Positions 5,822-13,714 are shown, counted from the stretch's first letter. The stretch is 40,717 nt of DNA from Bacteroidaceae bacterium (GCA_017428785.1 JAFRQD010000023.1:1-40717); one strand, 5' to 3'. Translations and numbers: made by a program. The notes: generated by a model not told the origin, from the letters alone.

Positions 5822-8800
5822 CTATAAGTCTAATGTCTGTTGTTTAGGATGAGCAGCATCATAATCTTCCTTATGAGCAGTGTCTCCATCATCATCGGAT
5901 GCCAGTTCCAGGTTGATGCCATAGTCCTCTTCCAGAATACCGTAGTCAAAGCAATAGGCTTGGAATACCTTGCTCTCGGGAACGCCTTCACCGCCACTCT
6001 TGAACTTCTGAACTCCACCATGAAACACCTTGAAGCGTACCCCTTTCTTATATCCTAGATAAGCCCTGGAGTTAAGGAGATAGTATTCAAGAGAACTTTC
6101 CGAAAGGATATTATCGCCCACAGCTTTTCCGTTCTTCTTGTAAAGCATGAACAATCGGGACTTTTGGACATAGAGAACAGGATGTGCTTCCTGCCATTCA
6201 CGTTTGTATTTGTCCGTATTGAGGCGGTGCAGATACTCGACACGGTAATCACCCCCGTCAACGAGCAAGTTCTCACCGACGAGATACATCACCACCTTCC
6301 AGAAGTTGGAAAGCTCATTGTTCTGCTTACAATGGGAGTTTTGAAAGCGTATGCCTTCGACACAGATATTGAACATCTCCTTATAGGAAAGTGAAGTGTC
6401 AATAGCACTCTCCAGACACCTGAACACAGTCAGCGGCGACACCCAGTTCATCATGATACGATCCTCGATATCTTTGCCCTTTTCCTTCAGGCTCTCGCTG
6501 ACCTCCATCATTGTCTGATGATAGAGATTGCGGAAAGAGCCTTCCACCTTCTTTCTGTGACTGAGTATCTCCAGTGTCAGATGTGTCAAGCCCTGCTTTC
6601 TGATTTGATTAAGCGTAAGGAAGTTTGCCCTTTCCTCTTCAGAGAACGAAGAATTCTTGAACGAGAGGAAGATGATACGCGAGAAAAGCGCATTGTCGGC
6701 AGTCGGCATCTCCTGTCCAGAGAGAATGACGCCAGAATCGACAGAAGTCACCTCGCTCTTCTTATCCAGATCCATGTTCTTGCGTGTACGTCCCGTGCCG
6801 TCCCAGAGTCCTTTCAAGAACTCAATCTTGCTAGGCTCCATTTCATTCTTGTACTCATCAAGGTGAACCAGCGCATTCGACACAGCGGCCACCGTATCGC
6901 AAAGAGCAGGCTTGGTAGAGTTATGTATATTTGGCGGCACGTTATCAATGATGAAGAATGACATCAGCGTATGTCCCAGCTCGGACTTACCAGAGCCTTT
7001 CGGTCCGAAGAGATTCAGGATAGGGAAGGAGCGTGTCACCCTTGTCACGATGTCCCTGTTAAGCGTAGCCAATAGGAACAGGAATCCCATGCGTCCATTG
7101 TTCCCGAAAACTCGGAAAAGATGATTCGTAAGCTCTTTGAGTGAAATGGTAGAAAGTCCCAGATGTACGAAACGCCGTTCAAACTGGAAAAGCTTCTTGT
7201 CCTTACTGTAGATAGAAGAGTTTGCAGGCAGATAGTAATTGCCTTCAGGCAGTCTGACGATACCCACATCATCTGTTTTGAGGAATTTCCCATCATGGAA
7301 TATACCATTGCCAAAGGCAAAGAACCCCTCGCTTTGCCATCCCAGCTGTACAATCTCCTCAGCCGAATCCGTGACCTCATAAAGCAGTTCCTTCAGCTTT
7401 TGCAATTCACGATTCGAAGCTTTCCAGATGAAATTACCCAAGCCTTCGACTTTCACCATGAACCTTTGCAGTGAGCACAAATCCTCCTGCTTCAGTTCCA
7501 GCAGTTCCTGCTGTCCCCGTTCATTCTTCAGCAAGTAGATACGCTTAGGATTCACGCTGTCTCTGATATGATAAAGCGGCGTCATGATGAAATTACTCCA
7601 TACATACACCCCACCTTTATCAGAGATAGAGTAATAGTGTTTGTCTTTCTCGATGTTGAAGCCATACTTTTTGAAAAGGTCAGAATCCTTTTCAGCCTTA
7701 GCCTTCGCTTCAGCTTCCGCCTGCTCATTACGCTGTGCATCCAGAGCCTTCTGCCAAGTGCGCTTCCCGGGAACATATTTTGTCAGTTTCGAGATATACC
7801 TGTCAACAGTTGTTTCATCAGATAGGGTAGTCATGAGCGAAGCAAGCCTGTTAATAATCTTGCTTTCCTGCTCTGCAGTCATGCCCTTCTCGAATAGGAG
7901 TTCGGCCAGCCAAAGAATAAAATCTGTTTCCTTAAGTTTATCAAACTTTGCCTTGTCTTTACAGTACGAGTCAGGATCCTTTTTCTTTTTTCCGATGGGT
8001 ATCTGCTTCACAGAGACAGTAAAGCCATACTTCATGGCCGCTTCGCCAGACTCCATCACCGCCTTGATGCCAGGTCCGTACTTCTCGTTAGGCTTGGGTG
8101 GGTCCGCATCAGGCACGAAGCAGATGTGTGAAGCCTTCTTCTTGATGATGGCACAATGTTCCTCCGTCCAGGCAGTGCCTAAAGGTGCCAAAGTGTTAGG
8201 AACACCGATGAGATGTAGCCTTATACAGTCAGAAGCACCTTCCACGATGTGACAGATGCCAGTCCGAAAGATTGCTCCCCATGCCGTATCAGAACCAAAG
8301 AATGAACTTTTCTTGTCATATATGATGCTTTCTTTGCTGTTCATATACTTTGGCGGCTCCTTCTCCTTGTCTTTATACTTGTCTTTGGGGATTTGTAGAA
8401 GGCGAGCTGTGAATCCGATAATGTGCTGGTTCCTGTCGCGGATAGGAATGACAACACGTTCATTGAAGAAGTCATACCCACCTTTGTTCTTCAGTCCCAG
8501 CTGCTCGACGATTTCATTTGATATGCCAAGCTTATCAATCAGGCGTGCGTCGGGCGGACAATAACCAATGAGATGTTTTTTGCAGTATTCTTCATTCCAT
8601 CGTCCGAAGGCATATTTGGAAGCTTCTACGTTATTAAGAAGCAGCTCATGATAGTATTTCGCCAGGATGTCATTGGCTATGTACATTGCCTCCTTCTGTT
8701 TCCGTACCATTTCATCCTGTGCAGAAGGCTCGGACTCCTCGATATCGATGTTGTATTTCTCAGCCAGTTTCTTCACAGCTTCGGGGAATGAGCAGCCATC

Positions 8801-9025
8801 ATGTTTTATAACGAAGCTGATGCTGTTTCCATGTTCATGGCATCCGAAGCAATGGTACGTATCAGTCTCAGGCGAAACGCAAAAAGAGCCAGTCTTCTCT
8901 TCATGGAAAGGGCAGCACGCAAAGAGGTACCTGCCTTTTTGTTTCAGGTTTACATTATAGTCCTTGACAACATCCACGATGTTGCAAGCATCCAGAACCC
9001 TGTCAATGTCGGATTGTTTAATCAT
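5822..9025 (-). CDS. Primase with C-terminal P-loop ATPase (replication primase-helicase)
   Basis: The 1067-residue protein has three parts. Residues 30-65 form a DnaG-type CHC2 zinc finger (ACCPFHEEKTGSF and YHCFGCHEHGN; ligands C38, H41, C59, C62). Residues about 255-345 are a TOPRIM domain with catalytic E262 (HIVEGASD) and D306/D308 (CFVPDADPP). From about 545 comes a helicase-like P-loop domain with Walker A GPKGSGKSE (674-682), Walker B LVHLDEYKN (D723/E724) and a later SRIIFLSF segment. Primase-ATPase fusions replicate many phages, plasmids and satellites. The tail is acidic. The start overlaps the preceding small gene by 8 bp, so they are translationally coupled. It resembles DUF927-type mobile-element ATPases; the exact helicase family is uncertain. 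Confidence 0.85.
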   Translation of the reverse strand: MIKQSDIDRVLDACNIVDVVKDYNVNLKQKGRYLFACCPFHEEKTGSFCVSPETDTYHCFGCHEHGNSISFVIKHDGCSFPEAVKKLAEKYNIDIEESEPSAQDEMVRKQKEAMYIANDILAKYYHELLLNNVEASKYAFGRWNEEYCKKHLIGYCPPDARLIDKLGISNEIVEQLGLKNKGGYDFFNERVVIPIRDRNQHIIGFTARLLQIPKDKYKDKEKEPPKYMNSKESIIYDKKSSFFGSDTAWGAIFRTGICHIVEGASDCIRLHLIGVPNTLAPLGTAWTEEHCAIIKKKASHICFVPDADPPKPNEKYGPGIKAVMESGEAAMKYGFTVSVKQIPIGKKKKDPDSYCKDKAKFDKLKETDFILWLAELLFEKGMTAEQESKIINRLASLMTTLSDETTVDRYISKLTKYVPGKRTWQKALDAQRNEQAEAEAKAKAEKDSDLFKKYGFNIEKDKHYYSISDKGGVYVWSNFIMTPLYHIRDSVNPKRIYLLKNERGQQELLELKQEDLCSLQRFMVKVEGLGNFIWKASNRELQKLKELLYEVTDSAEEIVQLGWQSEGFFAFGNGIFHDGKFLKTDDVGIVRLPEGNYYLPANSSIYSKDKKLFQFERRFVHLGLSTISLKELTNHLFRVFGNNGRMGFLFLLATLNRDIVTRVTRSFPILNLFGPKGSGKSELGHTLMSFFIIDNVPPNIHNSTKPALCDTVAAVSNALVHLDEYKNEMEPSKIEFLKGLWDGTGRTRKNMDLDKKSEVTSVDSGVILSGQEMPTADNALFSRIIFLSFKNSSFSEEERANFLTLNQIRKQGLTHLTLEILSHRKKVEGSFRNLYHQTMMEVSESLKEKGKDIEDRIMMNWVSPLTVFRCLESAIDTSLSYKEMFNICVEGIRFQNSHCKQNNELSNFWKVVMYLVGENLLVDGGDYRVEYLHRLNTDKYKREWQEAHPVLYVQKSRLFMLYKKNGKAVGDNILSESSLEYYLLNSRAYLGYKKGVRFKVFHGGVQKFKSGGEGVPESKVFQAYCFDYGILEEDYGINLELASDDDGDTAHKEDYDAAHPKQQTLDL

Positions 9026-9251
9026 TATCGTCTATAATTTCCTCATCAGGTAGGCAAGTATAAAACTGCGTACCTTTGTCCACGAGCCATGCCATGATGT
9101 GATAGTCAATCAGTTCGTACTCAAAGGTGATGGAGGTCAGATTTCCCACACACTCACCGACGATGATGTTCACTGGCAGGGCGTGCTCTACCTGCAATTC
9201 CACGATTTTAGTGGCAATCTTCGGCTGCACATAGTAAACTTTCCTTTCCAT
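9018..9251 (-). CDS. Small hypothetical protein coupled to the primase
   Basis: This 77-residue protein begins MERKVYYVQPKIATKIVELQ and is strand-rich, with an acidic end (LPDEEIIDDND). Its last 8 bp overlap the primase start. No family is recognised. Genes in this position often encode replication accessory or anti-defence proteins, but nothing in the sequence shows that. It lies only 1 bp after the ORF6N gene, so the three form one unit. Confidence 0.6.
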   Translation of the reverse strand: MERKVYYVQPKIATKIVELQVEHALPVNIIVGECVGNLTSITFEYELIDYHIMAWLVDKGTQFYTCLPDEEIIDDND

Positions 9252-9252
9252 G

Positions 9253-9822
9253 CTATTCCTCTTTACCTCCTCGAATGATTTTGTGCCTTATCTTCACGAC
9301 AGCGAAGTTAAGTTCAATTTCTGTTTCGACAGCTCTGGTGGAAAGATTCTGCCCGATGATTTCTCCCATGAGTTCGCCTGACTTCTTTAGAAGTTCTTTC
9401 TGCAATGACTCGCCATCAGGAGCGTGCTGCATTTCTTCCATCTTTCTTGCCATCTCTCGCACCTGTGTAAATGTATTGATGATGGCGATAGAAGTCATCA
9501 CTGCATTCTTTGACTTCAGGATTGTAGCCAGCATGTATAAGCCTCTTTCCGTGAAAGCTTTGTAGTTGTATTTTGAGTGTTTACCATAGTGCATTTCTTG
9601 TATGGTCGAAATTTTCGACCTTACAGATGAAGACTCTTCGTCGGTCAATTCAATTATGTAACCATCAGGAAACTTTTCAATGTTATTCCTGACAGCTTCA
9701 TTCACCCTTTTTGTCTCTACGCCATAAAGTGCAGCAACATCTCTGTCAAGCAAAACTTTCTGTCCACGCACGACAATAACTTTGTCTTCTACATCTTTTG
9801 TTGTAATGATTTCGTTTGCCAT
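9253..9822 (-). CDS. ORF6N-domain DNA-binding protein
   Basis: The start at 9822 (MANEIITTKDVEDKVIVVRG) gives 189 residues and places the domain at the N-terminus; the longer frame lacks support. Residues 15-75 match the ORF6N pattern: VIVVRGQKVLLDRDVAALYG followed by VETKRVNEAVRNNIEKFP. The following segment (YNYKAFTERGLYMLATILKS) is usual in Bacteroidales ORF6N proteins, and a coiled-coil helix follows. The family is common in phages and mobile elements and is thought to bind DNA as a regulator or antirepressor. The role here is inferred. A hairpin with a T-run precedes it (9841-9886). Confidence 0.8.
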   Translation of the reverse strand: MANEIITTKDVEDKVIVVRGQKVLLDRDVAALYGVETKRVNEAVRNNIEKFPDGYIIELTDEESSSVRSKISTIQEMHYGKHSKYNYKAFTERGLYMLATILKSKNAVMTSIAIINTFTQVREMARKMEEMQHAPDGESLQKELLKKSGELMGEIIGQNLSTRAVETEIELNFAVVKIRHKIIRGGKEE

Positions 9823-9840
9823 AATAATTAGAATAGATGT

Positions 9841-9887
9841 TAAAAAATTGCCTCTGCATGCGTTCTTCTCAGAGGACAGGCAGAGGA
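9841..9887 (-). terminator. Possible terminator/attenuator before the ORF6N gene
   Basis: On the minus strand CCTCTG (9886-9881) can pair with CAGAGG (9856-9851), followed by CAATTTTTT. A second CCTCTG (9878-9873) can pair with the same partner, so two alternative stems exist. It lies between the HTH gene and ORF6N, where partial read-through would lower expression of the replication genes. Confidence 0.4.
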
Positions 9888-9923
9888 CTTTACGCATTTA
9901 GAGTTCTTTGTGAGAGAACTTAA

Positions 9924-10145
9924 TTATAAAGCACGTAGCCATTCAACAATTTCGCTTTTAAGCAGGAGCCATGACTTACGTTCTTTGTGACATGGAATCT
10001 GTTTGCGCTGACACATTTTCTTTACGGCTTCTCTGGTCTTGCCGAGAAATTCGGCAGCATCATCCAATGTCATAACCGTGTCATTACAATTTACGATTCT
10101 TTGTGCTAGGGTAGTGTTTGCCCCTTTTGCTTTAATTTGTACCAT
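9924..10145 (-). CDS. Excisionase-like helix-turn-helix protein
   Basis: This 73-residue protein ends in the MerR-like HTH found in excisionases and many mobile-element regulators: VMTLDDAAEFLGKTREAVKK, then CQRKQIPCHKERKSWLLLKS and EIVEWLRAL. That is the HTH_17 layout in which the recognition helix is followed by a small wing. Position near the right end of the element, about 840 bp from the probable attachment site, supports an excision or early-control function. It is preceded by a 75-residue gene 12 bp upstream. Excisionase activity is inferred, as no integrase is in view. Confidence 0.7.
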   Translation of the reverse strand: MVQIKAKGANTTLAQRIVNCNDTVMTLDDAAEFLGKTREAVKKMCQRKQIPCHKERKSWLLLKSEIVEWLRAL

Positions 10146-10157
10146 ACTTGCCTTTCT

Positions 10158-10385
10158 TTAAGTTTTAATCTTTTCGCATTTAATACTAAACGATTTCTCA
10201 TCCCAGTTGCGCTTGGTTGTCAGCTTAACACCTCTATCTCTTCCCAGCCCTTGATTGAATCTGCTGACGAGAGTAGATAATGTGTCAATCTCTTCATAAT
10301 TTCTGACGAAACCCTTTTTTTCGTCGCCTGGACGGATTGAACGAATCCATTCCGTCTTCTTCTCAATGAAAGTTTTTTCTTCCAT
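10158..10385 (-). CDS. Small hypothetical protein (75 aa)
   Basis: Begins MEEKTFIEKKTEWIRSIRPG and is charged and basic (RDRGVKLTTKRNWDEKSFSI). No domain recognised. The gene sits 12 bp upstream of the excisionase-like gene and would share its mRNA. Its size and composition fit a small early regulator of a mobile element, but the sequence gives no direct clue to function. Confidence 0.5.
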   Translation of the reverse strand: MEEKTFIEKKTEWIRSIRPGDEKKGFVRNYEEIDTLSTLVSRFNQGLGRDRGVKLTTKRNWDEKSFSIKCEKIKT

Positions 10386-10409
10386 AATACATGTGTGTTT
10401 AATTGGTAA

Positions 10410-10676
10410 TTACCACCTACCTACAGGGGTGGATTCATTACAAATTAAATGCAGTATTACAAATGTCGCTTTTACATGCATTAATACACCTGTTTTCCTT
10501 TTGGAAAATGCACCTTGAACTGCCATTCCCATAAAATTCATGTTGCTTGAAGAAGGAAATCTATACATATTATATAATTTTAGTTCTTTTCCCTGAAAAT
10601 GTTTGTTTGTTTGCTTATTATTTAGTACCTTTGCAGTGTAATTAAGAGGTCTGTTATAGCAATCGAACACCAGCAT
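10410..10676 (-). CDS. Doubtful small ORF at the start of the early operon
   Basis: An 88-codon frame (MLVFDCYNRPLNYTAKVLNN) starts about 23 nt downstream of the expected transcript start of the minus-strand promoter at 10713-10706. That is a normal leader length for the phylum. Against it, composition is not protein-like, a plus-strand promoter lies inside it, and no family is recognised. It may simply be the 5' leader of the early operon. Confidence 0.22.
   Translation of the reverse strand: MLVFDCYNRPLNYTAKVLNNKQTNKHFQGKELKLYNMYRFPSSSNMNFMGMAVQGAFSKRKTGVLMHVKATFVILHLICNESTPVGRW
10626..10633 (+). promoter_or_regulatory. Plus-strand promoter box (TACCTTTG)
   Basis: A perfect minus-7 box with TTTG repeats (TTTGTTTGTTTGC, about 10600-10612) at the minus-33 distance. 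Transcription would start near 10640 and run right. No open frame of normal size follows, so a regulatory RNA or a very small protein is possible. Confidence 0.45.
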
Positions 10677-10705
10677 TAGTGATACTAAATTTCACGAATT
10701 TGGTG

Positions 10706-10713
10706 CAAAGTTA
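10706..10713 (-). promoter_or_regulatory. Early leftward promoter box (TAACTTTG)
   Basis: A perfect TAnnTTTG box on the minus strand. It is the best candidate to drive the leftward set from the small genes through the primase, ending at the terminator at 5736-5784. It faces the plus-strand promoter at 10626, so the two transcripts would overlap by about 60 nt. Confidence 0.5.
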
Positions 10714-10918
10714 CGAGAGTTTCAAAGTCACTGCAAGAAATTTCGGGACTGAAACGGCAAACAAACAAACCAAAAAATCTTAATTGCTCCCGTGTAGAGA
10801 TATGGGAATATCAAAAAAACAAATTAAATAATAATAATAATCAACGCCTCTCTAAAGGCAAAACTCTGAAAATTGTCGTTGGATAAAATCCGCAACTGAA
10901 AAATGGTAGAAAAAGAGT

Positions 10919-10951
10919 ATGTGTACACAAAATCAAAATCGGTATACACAT
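10919..10951. repeat. Near-perfect inverted repeat beside the attachment site
   Basis: ATGTGTACAC (10919-10928) and GTATACACAT (10942-10951) match at 9 of 10 positions as an inverted repeat. They lie 31 bp from the tRNA-like core. Placement suggests integrase arm sites or an excisionase operator; this is inference. Confidence 0.4.
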
Positions 10952-10981
10952 CTCTTCCTAACTATCTTATAATCAAATAGT

Positions 10982-11003
10982 GGTTCGAATCCGACAAGAG
11001 GCT
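10982..11003 (+). other. Probable attachment site: remnant of a tRNA 3' end
   Basis: The sequence has the geometry of a tRNA end: T-loop TTCGAAT (10984-10990), T-stem strand CCGAC (10991-10995), a 7-nt acceptor strand AAGAGGC (10996-11002) and discriminator T. The bases before it (AGTGG) do not complete the T-stem, as expected where element DNA replaces the tRNA body. A tRNA-type terminator follows at 11050. The acceptor implies a tRNA beginning GCCTCTT; its identity cannot be read, although threonine is plausible. Confidence 0.6.
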
Positions 11004-11049
11004 CAAGGATAGACGAAGTCAATCCGCTGTTTAAGCAGAAAACGCATTT

Positions 11050-11079
11050 AGAGAGTTCTTAAAAGAGCTCTCTTTTTTT
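11050..11079 (+). terminator. Terminator of the disrupted tRNA
   Basis: AGAGAG (11050-11055) pairs with CTCTCT (11068-11073), followed by a T-run (11073-11079). It closely resembles the terminator after tRNA-Thr at 23713-23742, supporting the view that this stretch was once the downstream end of a tRNA gene. Confidence 0.65.
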
Positions 11080-11243
11080 GTTTATAAAAGCCGAAATCAG
11101 TTCGACAACTATTCCATGGCCAATAGTTTTCTGCAAAGGTACGGACATGAAATGACGCATGAAAAGATAGGGATACACATGAAAAGAGTAGGAAGACAGG
11201 AAAAAAATCCTCGTTGCAAATGCTATGTCCTGGATCTTTTTCT

Positions 11244-11251
11244 TATCTTTG
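11244..11251 (+). promoter_or_regulatory. Promoter box (TATCTTTG) of the metallo-hydrolase gene
   Basis: A perfect minus-7 element. The transcript should start near 11258, giving a leader of about 25 nt and excluding the upstream in-frame start at 11214. Confidence 0.6.
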
Positions 11252-11282
11252 TACTGCATTTACATTCAAAACAACCAATAAT

Positions 11283-12269
11283 ATGGACAGAAGAGAATTC
11301 ATGCAAGCCGGAATAGCTACGATAGCACTATCCGGAATGAGCGGTGCGGAGGCTTATGCAAAGCCGTTTAGCGCTATTGCAAACGAAGAAAGAGGCTTTG
11401 CGCCTGTCACCTGCGAGAACGCCGCGGCCTCCGATGCCGACCTTCGGGTGCGATTCCTCGGCACGGGAGCTGCCGGATGGAAAGCAGGCACAACAACCGA
11501 AAGGCGCAACAGCAGCGTGCTGCTCGACGGGAAGGTGCTCATCGACCTCACTGTAAGCGTGCGCGACATGCTGCCCGAGGACTGCCACCCCGAGCATATC
11601 TTCTATACGCATTCCCACGGCGACCACTATCAGCCCCTCGAAGCACTGAAGCTGGGAGTGAAGACGGTCTATGTTTCCGATACGTGGATTGACCGTGCGA
11701 AGAGCGATTTCCGCCGCCTCGCATCAGAGAACAAACTGCCTGCCCCTCAGTTCGTCACGCTGAAGATTGGCGTGCCCGTCACGGTGGAAGGCCTCACCTT
11801 CACACCTCTTCCGGCCAACCACACAACAAACTTCTACGAAGAGCAGGCTCAGATATACCTTGTCGAGAAGGGTACAACGGCAGAGCGACTCGGCGTGCGC
11901 ATGCTCTATGCCACCGACACAAGCGGCATCATGGGCAAGGCAGCACGGCTGGCTGGCATCGACGCGCACAAGAGCGACATCCCGGACCGTCCGATAACAG
12001 CTTTCGTCATGGAAGCCACGATGGGACTTGGGCACGAGGAGGACTTCCGCCTCTTCAACCATTCCACCCCCGAAGTTGTTGCTCGAATAGCCCACGTGCT
12101 TGCCCGCACAAAACGCTACACTCCGCCAGCAGGCCAGCCTGTCTACCTCACCCACATCTCTAATCCCCTTCACGGCAGCCTCCAGCAGGACGAACTCAAC
12201 AAATCTCTCCCCATTCCCCTCCGTGCTGCTTCCGACGGCCTTGAAGTTGTCTTCCGTGCTGTGGAGTAG
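11283..12269 (+). CDS. Exported metallo-beta-lactamase-fold hydrolase
   Basis: The start at 11283 gives MDRREFMQAGIATIALSG, a twin-arginine-type leader (DRREF followed by a hydrophobic stretch). The mature part begins with VRFLGTGAAGWKAG and carries the metal-binding motif THSHGDHY (HxHxDH), a later NHTTNFY, ATDTSGIM and HISNPLHG. This order is that of RNase Z/PhnP-like phosphodiesterases in the metallo-beta-lactamase superfamily. The substrate is unknown; a cyclic phosphodiester or lactone is typical for the fold. Export suggests a periplasmic enzyme. The gene stands alone and converges on the DUF362 gene. Confidence 0.75.
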   Translation: MDRREFMQAGIATIALSGMSGAEAYAKPFSAIANEERGFAPVTCENAAASDADLRVRFLGTGAAGWKAGTTTERRNSSVLLDGKVLIDLTVSVRDMLPEDCHPEHIFYTHSHGDHYQPLEALKLGVKTVYVSDTWIDRAKSDFRRLASENKLPAPQFVTLKIGVPVTVEGLTFTPLPANHTTNFYEEQAQIYLVEKGTTAERLGVRMLYATDTSGIMGKAARLAGIDAHKSDIPDRPITAFVMEATMGLGHEEDFRLFNHSTPEVVARIAHVLARTKRYTPPAGQPVYLTHISNPLHGSLQQDELNKSLPIPLRAASDGLEVVFRAVE

Positions 12270-12382
12270 CCCATTGTATCATTATTTGAAGAAAGAGCCA
12301 TATGCCGGAGATTCAGATGATAATAGATGCTCTGTCTCGCCAGCATCAATGTGGCTACGTTCATCATGTATGGTATTGATTG

Positions 12383-12404
12383 CTTGGAGGCAACACGCTC
12401 CAAG
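12383..12404. terminator. Hairpin between convergent genes
   Basis: CTTGGAG (12383-12389) and CTCCAAG (12398-12404) form a 7-bp stem with an 8-nt loop between the stops of the hydrolase and DUF362 genes. There is no T-run, so it is a weak terminator at best. The remaining bases of 12270-12433 hold nothing else that I can identify. Confidence 0.3.
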
Positions 12405-12433
12405 TGGCGCATCCCGAGAGGCTTCGCTTCACC

Positions 12434-13462
12434 TTAAATGCCTGCAGAGTTAGTGCCTGTCACGAAAGGCTTCAGTCCCTTTGCGGCGTCGGCTGCGGTG
12501 ATGCGTTTGCCGCCAGTGTCGAGGTCGATGAGGACGTAGCGATTGTTGCCCATACCCAGTTCCTTCATATAGGAGAGCTGACGGAGGCCGTGGCGCGTCT
12601 CGATGCGTTCCACCATGTCGTGATGCTCCTCGGCAGTCATGGCGTAGATGATGTCCACACAGGCCTGGTCGATAGCGAGGATGTCGGTGGAGGAGAGGAT
12701 GCCCACGTCGGGCGTCACGACGGGTTCGGCCAGCAAGCCTTCGCAGTCGCACGAGACGGACATGTTGCGCATCACGTTGACATAGCTGACGTGCTTGCCA
12801 AAGAAGTCTATGGAGGCTTTAGCAGATTCCGTCATACGCTCCATGAACTCTTCTTCGCAGATGGACCATTGGTTGTCGGAGCCTTTTTCGGTATGGATGA
12901 TGGCTTTGCCGATGCGGCCGTCGGCGCAACCGATGCCGATGTTCTTGTTCGAGCCGCCGAAGCCGCCCATGGTGTGTCCCTTGAAGTGCGTCAGCGCCAC
13001 CATCGAGTCGTAGTTCTTGAGGTTCTTGCCGACGTACATTTTCTTGAACCACTTGCCGCCCTTGACGGGTAGGGTGGTGGTGTCCTGCTCGTCGATGATG
13101 TCCACGGGGCAGAACGTCCAGCCGTTCACCTTCAGTGTCTTGCGATGCTTCTCCGTCGTGTCGCGGTCGCCCTCGTAGTATGTGTTCGTCTCGATGATGC
13201 TGGCTCCCTTGAGGTCTTTCTTCATGAGCGCCTTCACCCATTCCCTCGGGATGATGTTCGGTCCGTTCTGTTCGCCGGTGTGCAGCTTCACGCCCACCTT
13301 GCCGCAGATGTTTGCGCTCACTTGCCTGTAGGCATTGATGAGTCCCTCGGCCGAGAGGTTGCGGGTGAAGTACACGATTGACTCGTTGCCCGTTCGCTTT
13401 TCGTAAGGCACATACTTCTTGCCGCCGGTGCCTGCGGTCGGCTTGTTTTTTCTGGAAACCAT
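12434..13462 (-). CDS. DUF362 domain protein
   Basis: The 342-residue protein begins MVSRKNKPTAGTGGKKYVPY and matches the DUF362 pattern: KVGVKLHTGEQNGPN, then HFKGHTMGGFGGSNKNIGIG in the middle and DIGILSSTDILAIDQACVDI-like text near 255-275 (actual start TPDVGILSSTDILAI). Unlike some members it lacks an obvious C-terminal 4Fe-4S ferredoxin motif, although CDCEGLL is present. The family function is unsettled; several members act in iron-sulphur or cofactor biochemistry. Its promoter appears to lie far upstream (13722-13715), leaving a leader of about 245 nt that contains a 21-bp repeat. Confidence 0.8.
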   Translation of the reverse strand: MVSRKNKPTAGTGGKKYVPYEKRTGNESIVYFTRNLSAEGLINAYRQVSANICGKVGVKLHTGEQNGPNIIPREWVKALMKKDLKGASIIETNTYYEGDRDTTEKHRKTLKVNGWTFCPVDIIDEQDTTTLPVKGGKWFKKMYVGKNLKNYDSMVALTHFKGHTMGGFGGSNKNIGIGCADGRIGKAIIHTEKGSDNQWSICEEEFMERMTESAKASIDFFGKHVSYVNVMRNMSVSCDCEGLLAEPVVTPDVGILSSTDILAIDQACVDIIYAMTAEEHHDMVERIETRHGLRQLSYMKELGMGNNRYVLIDLDTGGKRITAADAAKGLKPFVTGTNSAGI

Positions 13463-13600
13463 GATTTGTGATGTGATGTAATGTTATTGTTTTAGTATGT
13501 TAATCCGATGCGTGCCTCGCTTCTTCAGTCCGCTTCTGTGCCGGAAATCCATTTCTCCCTTTAGGTATTTTTCCCTTTCTGACCTTTAAGTATTTGTTTT

Positions 13601-13707
13601 CAGCTTGAGAAATCTTTGTTTCTCAACTTGCGTATGTGCGTACTCAGCTTGCGTACGCAGATTTGCAACATTCGTATGTACATTTGCAGCTTGCGTATGT
13701 AGAATTT
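13601..13707. repeat. 21-bp tandem repeat (four units plus a degenerate one)
   Basis: Four consecutive 21-bp units start at 13624, 13645, 13666 and 13687, with the core CAGCTTGCGTATGTA or close variants. A degenerate copy begins at 13601. Read on the minus strand the unit encodes a heptad (LHTQAAN, VHTNVAN, LRTQAEY, AHTQVEK), as in a coiled coil. It may be a remnant of a coding repeat, or may serve as leader structure of the DUF362 mRNA. The rest of the 13463-14102 gap shows only scattered stop-rich sequence. Confidence 0.7.
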
Positions 13708-13714
13708 CGCTCAG

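Larger units (their letters stand above)
1..11003. mobile_element. Right end of an integrated phage-like element
   Basis: This continuous block of leftward genes includes a major capsid protein, a protease-scaffold protein, a primase-ATPase, an ORF6N protein, an excisionase-like HTH protein and a toxin/antitoxin pair. The right border is placed at a 22-nt sequence with the layout of a tRNA 3' end (10982-11003), after which ordinary chromosomal genes begin. The left end and any integrase lie outside the window. No terminase, portal or tail gene is recognisable here. It could be a temperate phage with an unusual gene order or a capsid-encoding satellite; the visible part does not decide. Confidence 0.85.

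Noticed and set aside
10640-11080. A tmRNA gene, because of the size, the tRNA-like end and the terminator
   Set aside because: The 5' acceptor strand, a resume codon region and a tag such as NYALAA followed by stop are not found; the 3' piece fits an attachment remnant better.
12302-12379. A 25-codon plus-strand ORF after the metallo-hydrolase gene
   Set aside because: Too short to judge, without promoter or ribosome site.
13601-13707. A CRISPR array
   Set aside because: The 21-bp units are directly adjacent with no spacers, and no cas genes are nearby.
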